This document shows, piece after piece, positions 37,975 through 46,621 of a stretch of 64,000 bases of DNA. The notes under the pieces were generated by a model. It was not told the DNA's origin, did no database searches, and saw only the letters and a list, made by a program, of their open reading frames with translations. The stretch is taken from positions 60,724,754 through 60,788,753 of the forward strand of contig NC_087065.1 of the NCBI RefSeq assembly GCF_963678635.1, written 5' to 3'. The stretch is from Symsagittifera roscoffensis (lineage: Eukaryota; Xenacoelomorpha; Acoela; Convolutidae). Each line of letters begins with the position of its first letter. The stretch's first letter is position 1. Both the position numbers and the translations under genes were made by a program.

Positions 37975-40900
37975 TCAGTACTTGTTGATTCCAAAGAGAC
38001 GCTTCTTGTGCAAATAGGGCAGTTTGGGAATCAGATTGAACATAAGCACGATAAAATTTACCAGGAAGAATGCCATCTCGTGTTTCGTGTAGAAGCTCAC
38101 AACTAAAAAAAACGACCTGAGTTCAATTAGTTTTTGTGAAGGACACCAACAGTTGATTGAAAAAAATTTAATTGGACCCTAATCAGAAAGCGTACTTTCC
38201 CAGATACTTTTTCAAGTCAAATAAGAGGCCAGCTAAAGCTGGAAATACCTGTTTGAAAATTTTTGAATTTTTAGTACTGATCCGGAAGGAAAAGGGTTAT
38301 TTCAAAAACTGGGCGTCACCCAAAGCCTTAGTTCGTTTTCTTATAAAATAACTAAGAGTTATTTTTTTGAGTTCGATTTGGCAAGATAACCTCCGAAAAA
38401 TCAATAAATTTCAAAAAAGGGCAATTTTCGACCACAAAAAAATTGTCAGGGAAAAATTTGGGAAAAGATGGTATAAATTACTTTTTTTCTTCGATTTTTT
38501 TGGACTAATTTTCTGAATTTAGAAATTGAAACTCATCAAAAAAACTTGCCGTTAAAAGACAGGTGGCAACGGAAAACAGTCCCAAGCCAAAACGAAACAA
38601 TGCAAAGAATTAATAAGATGAGTAACATTAACGAATACATTAAATTTTTCACCCCGTCAAGCCAGCACAATACAATTGAAAAGTAATGGAGCGTCAACCA
38701 TGTGACCGCTTATGCAGGTCTTTTTCAACTCGTTCTAACCATTGAAGCCAAAACCTCAGATTTGGAAGAGTAGTTTTTGATAAAAGTCAAAAAAATTCAA
38801 AAAAACTGTCAAAATCAAAAACTTGTCTTTTCGAGGGTCAGAACTTGTTGTAACAAAAAATATGGACCGAAGCTTATTCAGGAGAATTTCCTACAACCAA
38901 TTCTACTCATTAAAACCAAAATCTCAGATTTAGGAGGGTAGCTTTCGAGAAAAGTCAAAAAGTTTCAAAAAGCCTTCAAAAATCGAAAAATTTACTTTTC
39001 CGAGAGTCATTATTTTTTATATAAAAAATGGGCATAGACACTTACGCAGGGCAGCTTCCCCAACCCGTTCTATCCGTTGAACCCCAAATCTCAGATTTGG
39101 GCGGGTAGTTTTCAAGAAAATGTTTTTAAAAAAATTGGGTCAAAAGTCATCCCCCACACATTTTTTCGAAGGCTGTAGAAAGTGGGGTAAGGTAAAAAGA
39201 GAATGGGAGATTATGCAGGCACACAGAGGAGTCAGCGGAACTCCCATTGGTAACAATTTTTAGGAAAGCGGTAGAGTAGTTTTCGAGAAAAACTAAATTT
39301 TTATTTAAACAAATGAAAAACTTTACCAAAGCGTCTCGAAAAATAATAACAAAAATGATCAATCCCATACATTTTCATTATACCTATTTTTATCAAACAG
39401 CAACTTTTAAACTTGTAAATTGTCATTTCTATTTAAAAGCTTCACATCAAAAAAAGCACTGTAGACAGAGTCTGAAATAGAAAAACAGCGATCAATGACT
39501 GGGATACTTAATTTGAGATAACAAGATTTTTTTTCAGAAATTTCTCTTGAAAAAATGTTTCGCAACACTTCCGAAACAATTAAAACATAACGTGTCAAGA
39601 CATGGGAAAGAAAATAAAGGAGCAAGTGTTTTTTCTTTAAAAAAAACTTAAAAAATACTTTGAGAACAGTCTAAAAAACGATCTACAAAAACTTCATTCC
39701 TTTGTTTATGACGATGATCAAAAACAGCCTTAGCAATCAATGAGAATCAATGACTGAGCGACAACTAAGGCGAAAACATGCAGGTCGACCCTCGTTAAGC
39801 CCAAAACGAAACGGTAGACATAAAAAATATTCAAGCTAAGAAAGTTTTCAAGTAAATAATTTACGACCTATCCTTCCTGAAACAGGCAGAAGCATTTAAA
39901 ACAATTCGCCCTGGTGACTGCGCAATCTAAATTCAATTGCAATATAATTAAAACATAGCATTACAAGATATTGATACAGAGGCGAAGCGGAGCTTCGCAT
40001 CACTTGCGATACAACACTAAACGCATAAAAAACATAAGTCGAGAACAAATGAAATGTGTTGAAACGACTAGGTACAGCTCAAAATAATTTTTTGTATGTC
40101 TCGGTAGATTTTCATTCTAGACAAACTTGACAGACATTTGAATGATAAACTAACAACGAAACAAAACTTAGAAAGAGGAAATAAAGTCGACAATCTTTGA
40201 GCTGACAGGTTGAAGCGAAACAAATAATATGTTTATATTTTTTAGGAAAATTTCTGTCCCTTTGAAACCACAATCAACGACACTTGTACTAGTAACTATA
40301 TACATAGCCAATCGAAGATTGGAAAAAGTAATGAACGCAAGTAAACATTAAAAAACGCTGATTTTGTTGAAAAAATCTCAACTGAAAAAATAGATGCCCT
40401 TTAAGCTCTTTGAATTGCTAGAACAATTTATGAATGGCGCTTTTTTTGATAACATTAACCCAACTGAAGAAAACTGAATCAATAGGTAAATTTTTTATTC
40501 CGCTGGAAATCTTAAAATTAAATTCAACTTTTGAACCTAGAAATCTTTCACGTTCGCGCCATTTCCACGTCCGTATTTGGAGAGTGCTATTTACGTCACT
40601 TTCAGCAGATGAATTTCAATTGAACTCAAGTGCATATGTACCTAAGTGAATTCATAAATGGATAAATATGTATGAATGCACATCTGTAGTTATTAGAGCA
40701 TTTCAAGACTACTCAACCAGACCTATAAAATCAACCAGACCTATATAATAGTCTTAACTACGTTCATTACTCTTAATCAAAATTGCTTACCGCACAAGAA
40801 AAACCCGTGATGTGGCAACTAAGCTAACAATCTTTAAGCAGACACCAGTTGAGCCGACAAAAAAATTTAGAAAGAGGAAATAAAAACGTGTCAAGACACT

Positions 40901-41729
40901 GCAAAGAAAAAAGAAGCGAGTGTTTTTTTTTTCAAAAAAAATACGCTTAAAAAAATATTTTGAGAAAAGTCTAAACTTCATTTTTTTGCAGTTGCAGGAA
41001 AAATGAGAGTTGGTTGCTTAAATAACACGCAAAACCTGTGATGTGGCAGTTAAGCCCACAAAATTTGAGCAGACATTAGAACTGAGACTGACCAATGAAG
41101 AGGACAATGGGTACGCATATGAGGAACTTGCGCGTGTCTGTGTACTGTTTGCCGTCATCCAGCTGTTCCCAGAGAGTCAGTCTAAATGAGCAGTCGGGGT
41201 CGAAGTTGGTGGAATCGAACGGGAGTCCCTTGACATGGTGGAAGTATACATACATGGCCACCCCATGGATCACATTGGTCAGAGTCCAGGCCATGTCTGT
41301 TCCGAACCAGGGCATCGCTAGCAGACTCAAGTGCACCATGATTATCAGGCACACGTATGTCACCCAAGCACCTATACAAACAGATGAAGCTGAAACGACT
41401 GTTGAAGAGTTCGTGTATAATACTCCGAAAGAAAGACGCAGGTGTCAATATTTTTCCAATCAAAACCTTTTGGAAGACACTTAAAGGAATTCTGTGATCG
41501 GTTCACCTTTGCTGTTCATCCAATAAGCGTTCGGATTCAGGGTGTTGAACCTCTGGATTGACTGATTGCGCCTTAAAGTAGCAGGACTACTACTAAGTGC
41601 ACCTCTGGAGGTGGTCCCGTTCGACAACCGACTCCTCGTCGGTTGCTCATCGTTCAATGGCTCTTCAATAAACCGGGGGGAGCTGGATGCTGCTGTCGTT
41701 GATGCTAGGACATCACTTGCCCCCGACAT
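37975..41729 (-). CDS. ORMDL: ORMDL sphingolipid biosynthesis regulator, 3 exons
   Basis: ER membrane protein that binds serine palmitoyltransferase and restrains sphingolipid synthesis when ceramide is high. Exons: 41729-41507, 41371-41093 and 38102-37975, GT-AG, 630 nt, 209 aa. Conserved landmarks in order: LNPNAYWMNSKG (65-75), AWVTYVC..., WTLTNVIHGVAMYVYFHHVK, WEQLDDGKQYTDTRKFL, SFYTKHE and the invariant C-terminal GINKY. The NPN motif contains the Asn equivalent to human Asn13, reported to take part in ceramide sensing. Human ORMDL3 has 153 residues; here about 55 extra, Ser/Thr-rich residues precede the conserved part, with RRNQS at 53-57. The start at 41729 (ATAAAATG) is the better context; the frame is open further upstream from non-ATG codons. 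Intron 2 is 2,990 bp and holds repeats. It lies head-to-tail downstream of SNX17, 646 bp apart. Confidence 0.93.
38700..39400. repeat. interspersed element with ~170-bp tandem repeats, copy C, in ORMDL intron 2
   Basis: The GTAGTTTTTGATAAAAGTC-like phrase occurs at about 38768, 38938, 39103 and 39274, spacing 165-171 bp. The shared right flank is near 39172-39235. Same family as 10300-11260 and 33060-33870. Confidence 0.65.
39975..40017 (+). repeat. dispersed hairpin repeat, full copy, in ORMDL intron 2
   Basis: ACAGAGGCGAAGCGGAGCTT then CGCATCACTTGCGATACAACAC. The GCGAAGC/GCTTCGC stem is perfect in this copy. Confidence 0.65.
40324..40774. mobile_element. MITE copy related to 12087-12498, in ORMDL intron 2
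   Basis: Starts AAAAGTAATGAACGCAAG and ends CTACGTTCATTACTCTT. The body is clearly alignable to 12087-12498, including GGAGAGTGCTATTTACGTCA, which is identical in both. A short tandem duplication (CAACCAGACCTATA, twice) sits near its right end. Confidence 0.7.
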
Positions 41730-42375
41730 TTTATGCACTGAGGGCTTTTGGAGTTGAAAAAAATTTGATACAATATTCAGTTCCACGTGAGTGGAAAAGT
41801 TGCTCGTTCGTGTGAACAGCGGCTTTGGCTAATTTGACAACTAGTATATCTGAAAGAATACGAAACCTAAATTCACCAATTTGGTAAAAAGATCGAATGA
41901 TCCATTCAACTTGCATAAAGAGCAATAGAAATGGTGGAATTAGTTTTCAAAGAAACTCAGATTGAATTGAAGACTGAATTAAAATTCAATCTTCTACATG
42001 AAGTGCACAAAGCAAACACAACTAAACTTGATGTCCAGTACAGTACTATGTACATCTACTATTTACAAACTACGAAATAAATAATCTAAAAATAGGTTTC
42101 TTAATCTACTAAAACTAACAACACGATTAAGCGTATTTCCAAACCAATGATAAACCATGGCAAACACAAATAGGATCTCTTTAACTATGCCCCCTAGAGT
42201 ACCTAGAAACGAACCACCCCTATAAAGAAATAAATCAGCGCTTACGCATATGAGAATTTTGACATATTAACGAATCCCCCCCTTGCAAAAGTGGGGAAAT
42301 AGTCAAAGAGATCCTAAAAATGAAATTCGTGACCATAAAAATGAGTGATTAAATCTAAAAATTGCAAATAACGAA
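41730..42375. other. spacer between SNX17 and ORMDL
   Basis: It holds the 3' UTR of SNX17 and the 5' region of ORMDL. In the ORMDL direction a T-rich tract and AG (TTTTTTTCAACTCCAAAAG, then CCCTCAG) lie 15-40 nt upstream of the ATG, which could be a 5' UTR or spliced-leader acceptor. No other feature seen. Confidence 0.35.
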
Positions 42376-43902
42376 TTAGAGGTCGAAGTCCGTATTAGCG
42401 TCTGTAAATGTTATATTCTGCTTGCTGAAGTATGATTCTTTCAACCTAGACAACATTGGGTACTTAGATCTGTGTTTCTCTAGCCAAGCGCCCTCATTTG
42501 CAGTGTATTGCACATTGGAATGTAGCGGCGAAGGGCTCTCAGCTGTATGGGCTGTTCGATCCACTGACGCAGAACTTGTTGAGGTCATATTGCGACATTC
42601 GATGCAGTTTGAATCTAAGACAGAGGGCTCGTTTTCAAGCGACGATAAGGTTGTGAGGGACGAAGTCTCGTCCGATTTAATTTGATCGATCTGTATTTCG
42701 TAATCATCGGGTAGCATGATGGTTTCGATGCCTTTCTGGGCATTAATCAGCGACATTTCATCGATCATTTGCTGGATACACAAACTCATCATTACTGCCT
42801 CATTGGTTAAAATTTTAACTACACAGGCTTTGTCGTGAGCGAGGTAGTACTCGAAACAAAGCTCATATTTATAATTAAACTGCTTATAAATATTGGGTTC
42901 TGTTAGCTCGCCAACACTCCAGCATTTGATTCGACAAACCTTCAGCTTAGCGCAGACTCTAGATCCTTCGCTCTGATTATATTCTAAGCAAACTTCATAT
43001 TTACCGAATCGTGGTACAACATAAGTCTTTTCTTCAGGAAAATTTGCGACGCAGAGCTGAAACCTTATATAACTGCAATATCGCATTTTGCTTAAACTGT
43101 TCAGCAAATCTTCATTTGATTTTTCTATCAGTTTTGTTTTCGGGTTGTTCTTAGTATCTTTAGGTAGACAGAAACTGAACTTCAAGTCCTGCCTGATTTC
43201 ATCCGCAACTAATTTAGCCACAACTGGGTTGCGGAGCAACTGCTCCTCAATTTCATTGGAAGACAGCATTTTTCGAAGCAAAATCGCAAATTTCGATGAA
43301 GGCATTTCCTGTTTGGCACCTACAAGAACTAGTGCTGGGCACTCACACGCTAAGAGTAACTTGTGATAGATAAGCACTTTGTCTTGCAGCTCCACCAGTA
43401 CAAGTTTAAAAGCAAAAAGAAACTGCTTGGGGAGTAACAGAACTTCGGATGCATTTAGTAAAACGCTGACCGAAGAAGCCGATGGCTCGACATCTAACAT
43501 CATAGTAGAAAAATCTGGAAGAGTAAGCGGAAAAGGCTGCTTCTGTTTATCCTTAGAGAAAGGAAAGGTATAAACTTGTTGTTTGATAAGGAATGCCGTA
43601 AATTCTGGTCCCGTTGTTATATCTACGCATTGAGAGAGTGTTTGTAAATATGTTTCCAATTTGTCTCTTCTGAGTTCAAGTTCACTTGAATTTAGAACCA
43701 TCAGATGTCTCGGAGGAAATTTGATTCCCATTTCATCGAGAATTTCCGGGTAGTATGTTTTCAACTTGGTGTGAAGGTCATGCAGATTGCTAAATCTTGT
43801 CTTAGAATGCAGGAATCCATTCAAGTGGATGTGAAACACTTGGTGTCCCGTCGTCGAATTATAGGACGATACATTCTCCCATTTAGGGATTGAGAACTGC
43901 AT
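42376..43902 (-). CDS. SNX17: SNX17 sorting nexin (PX-FERM), single exon
   Basis: Endosomal adaptor that binds NPxY/NxxY tails of cargo (LDL-receptor family, integrins) and hands them to the Retriever/CCC machinery for recycling. The ATG at 43902 gives 508 aa; human SNX17 has 470. Residues 1-110 are the PX domain, starting MQFSIPKWENV, with RFSNLHDLH, FPPRHL and LRRDKLETYLQ as phosphoinositide-pocket landmarks. Residues about 112-390 are the atypical FERM module, with YIRFQLCVANFPEEK, RIKCWSVG, YELCFEYYLAHDKA and VMMSLCIQQMIDEM matching the family. The tail is Ser-rich and ends NTDFDL, like the acidic C-terminus ending in Leu that human SNX17 uses to bind Retriever. No intron interrupts the frame, unlike the neighbouring genes. 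The frame is open 18 codons further upstream but without an ATG. Confidence 0.92.
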   Translation of the reverse strand: MQFSIPKWENVSSYNSTTGHQVFHIHLNGFLHSKTRFSNLHDLHTKLKTYYPEILDEMGIKFPPRHLMVLNSSELELRRDKLETYLQTLSQCVDITTGPEFTAFLIKQQVYTFPFSKDKQKQPFPLTLPDFSTMMLDVEPSASSVSVLLNASEVLLLPKQFLFAFKLVLVELQDKVLIYHKLLLACECPALVLVGAKQEMPSSKFAILLRKMLSSNEIEEQLLRNPVVAKLVADEIRQDLKFSFCLPKDTKNNPKTKLIEKSNEDLLNSLSKMRYCSYIRFQLCVANFPEEKTYVVPRFGKYEVCLEYNQSEGSRVCAKLKVCRIKCWSVGELTEPNIYKQFNYKYELCFEYYLAHDKACVVKILTNEAVMMSLCIQQMIDEMSLINAQKGIETIMLPDDYEIQIDQIKSDETSSLTTLSSLENEPSVLDSNCIECRNMTSTSSASVDRTAHTAESPSPLHSNVQYTANEGAWLEKHRSKYPMLSRLKESYFSKQNITFTDANTDFDL

Positions 43903-44509
43903 TATCAAAGCATCACTTTTAATTACCACTTTTATACTACCGTGTAAGAATCGTTTCTAGCATAGCCAGATATCAATCACATAATAATAATTCAAGTAGC
44001 AGTCACATCATTGATCTGAAAGTAACAAAAAAAATATCAACCACCGGTTATCAGAAGAGACAAGAGCAGGTCAAAAAAAATACAGCAACATCTTGATGTG
44101 CCATTCCACCACATTAACCATAAAAACACACGACAAATCGAATTTTATTTCAAAGAAGTTCAATGGTACGATCTGCTGATTTTGATGATTCACGTTCTTT
44201 TTTGCTAAAAAGAACGGATTTAGTAAGGGTCAGTTTGAACTGTCATGACTGTTTTTAAAATATTCATTAAAAAATAAAAACACGTGACGACCTTGAAATT
44301 CGCGAAAACTGATAACCGGAAAACCAGACACGATTGTCGCGAATAGATGTAACGTTCGCCCGCAAGTACATACCGACGGAAAATAAAGCTAGGTTCTGAA
44401 ACGACTGGCTAGCGTCTGAACACAGCTTCACATGCTTTTAATCGTCTCACCCAGAGCCAGTTCAATGTGTGGTCCATTAACATCGGGTCGACAAAGTCAT
44501 TACTGAAGA
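43903..44509. other. upstream region of SNX17
   Basis: I see no defined promoter element, RNA gene or further exon. The sequence is AT-rich and becomes repeat DNA from about 44510. Confidence 0.4.
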
Positions 44510-45325
44510 AACTTTTGATGAAAAGTGAATTTAAAACGTTTTCGCAACTATGTGCATCTTCAGGATTTTTACAATTAACTTATCTGAATGGACTCACGTT
44601 GGTGCCTTGGGAGAGAGGTCAGTCACTCATATGGGATGCCACTGTTGTCGACGCCCTGGCACCAAGCCGTCTGTCCTCTGGCACTGCATCTCAATTCTCT
44701 GCTGCCTCTGAATCCGAAAACCATAAAACCTCGAAATACGCTGACTTAATAAATCGAGGATACATTTTCGCCCCAGTTGCTTTCGAGATCCAAGGCGGAT
44801 GCGGTCCACAAAAGCTCAAATTTCTCAAGACCCTGGGTAGAAAACTCAACGAAACTACTCAAGAACCAAAGTCGTCATTTTACATGAAACAAACCATCTC
44901 CATTGCGATTCAAGTTGGAAACGCGGCGTCTGTCTTAGGGACATTGGGAGATAGCGACGCGCTCTCAGAAGTTTATTATTTCTCAAATAGGCCAGTTTAC
45001 CTTTAAATATCTGTTTATATTTTGTACATAAACTCACATTTTGTACATACCTCGCTTTCTGTTCATTTCACTATCGTCTATGTTGTCCATATCCGGCCTT
45101 CTTACAGTGGTTCTTAAGGGTCGTGGTACTACCATGATGATTTAATGTTTTTATGTTTTTCCTGTAAATAATTATATATGCAATTTGTACATAGTTCCAT
45201 TGGAATAACTTATTTATTATTGCATTTGAAAAAAAAAAATTATCTGAATCACGTTAGAACATCGATTTACAAATTTAACTGACAATAATTCAAATAAATT
45301 TTGTTTCTTAACAATCATTGTGCCA
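44510..45325. repeat. repeat copy interrupted by a retrotransposon; empty paralogue at 46314-46455
   Basis: 44510-44589 and 45240-45325, read without the insert between them, match 46314-46455 in order (AAACGTTTTCGCAACTATGT, then ...TTTACAAATTT...). The second copy therefore shows the site as it was before the insertion at 44590-45239. Confidence 0.85.
44580..45249 (+). mobile_element. 5'-truncated non-LTR retrotransposon with poly(A) tail and 10-bp target-site duplication
   Basis: The target duplication TTATCTGAAT stands at 44580-44589 and 45240-45249. The insert ends in eleven A (45229-45239). Its reading frame (44590-45006, TAA) begins inside the element's C-terminal domain: LTLVPWERGQSLIWDATVVD, then SKYADLINRGYIFAPVAFE, then SIAIQVGNAASVLGTL. 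This is the same C-terminal nuclease-like domain as in the element at 46622-49653 but a clearly different subfamily and opposite strand. The bases 45007-45228 are its 3' UTR. Everything upstream (zinc finger, RT) is missing, as in most target-primed insertions. Confidence 0.88.
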
Positions 45326-46220
45326 GTCGGTCATGTCTGGAAGTTTGACCTTGAGAGACACGAAAATACGTAATTTTCGTGAAATTTTAATTTTCAAAAT
45401 TTCGAATGGAGCCTGTCATGCTCAGTTTTCTCGTACCAACTGAAAACACAAAGTGAAAAATCAGAACGATCGAGTAACAATCGCGAGAAAAGTTGCCAGA
45501 TAAAACAGTAGGAAATTGCTACTCGCAATTTCCGTCATAATAAACTAGAGTAGAGCTGTCCTATCTGAAATAGGAGACAGAGTATTCCCGAGAACTGGAC
45601 TATTGTTCGACTGGACGATTATTCGAACTGGACTAGAGTGAACCTTCGATGGAAAGGTGGACAGCTTGAGTGTCCCAAGGGTTCACAATAAAACTACATT
45701 CTAGAGTTCAAACTTACCTTTACTATTCAAACTGACAAACATTGAACTTTTTTAGTTATATTACCTAATTCTGGAGTTGCTTACCAATTTAATTACTCCC
45801 TGTACTCGAGTACATCAACATGTGAGTCCCCAATTTAAATTTCTCGAGTGAGTTTTATGATTGTTATGTTGAAATAAGGCGAGTTTTAGGTTGATCCATC
45901 TGAAATGGATCAAAGTTCCACTGTCCAATAAAGAGTAACTTAACGGATTGTTCCGACCCTTTTTTTAACGGCGTTCGCGTATTTTGGGTATTTTGAGACC
46001 TAAGTATGGGGACGTTCTTATTTTCTAGAGTGGGGGGATATTTTGGTAGTAGCCTTTAAGCTGTAACGGGTTCTAGTCTCATGTCGCAAGCGAACCGAAT
46101 TGGCTCCGACCGTTCTTGAGGTAGAAAACACAAGAGATAGTGTCCCTGACTCTTGAGCCAATGGTTATAGGGCCTATTTTTCTTAAGCCTCATATGTGAC
46201 CGAAGTAGGCGACTGTTACA
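45326..46220. other. no gene recognised
   Basis: Mixed sequence with a GC-richer part at 45540-45700 that could be a decayed LTR, which I cannot show. No ORF or RNA gene seen. Confidence 0.35.
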
Positions 46221-46525
46221 CATGTTGAAAAATTAGACAACCACAGTTGACTTCTAAAATTACTATTTAGATTAAAATACTTTTAACCTCTAAAATTAAT
46301 TAAACAAGTGTTGATAAAAAGTGAATTTCAAACGTTTTCGCAACTATGTGCATCATCAGGATTTTTACACTAAACTTATATGAATCAAGATAGAGCATCA
46401 ATTTACAAATTTTATTTACAATAATTCGATTAAATTTTGGTTCTGAACCATCATGTTGAAAAATTAGACAACCACAGTTGACTCCTAAAATTACAATTTA
46501 GATTAAAAAAACTTTTAACCTCTAA
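46221..46525 (+). repeat. direct repeat of ~75 bp, 231 bp apart
   Basis: CATGTTGAAAAATTAGACAA and the following ~55 bases occur at 46221-46295 and 46452-46525 with few differences. They flank the empty-site repeat copy at 46314-46455. Confidence 0.75.
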
Positions 46526-46621
46526 AATCTTTTCAAAGAATTCAATTAAACTGAACAAGAAATAAAAAGAGCGTATATACCGCACAGTTTACAGTTGAAG
46601 TAGTAAAGCGAAGGTTGTTTG

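Noticed and set aside
41095-41484. 129-codon plus-strand open frame
   Set aside because: Shadow of ORMDL exon 2 on the other strand.
44467-45006. 179-codon open frame as a host gene
   Set aside because: Only the part from 44590 is conserved and it lies inside a retrotransposon insertion with target-site duplication; the first 41 codons are host repeat read through by chance.
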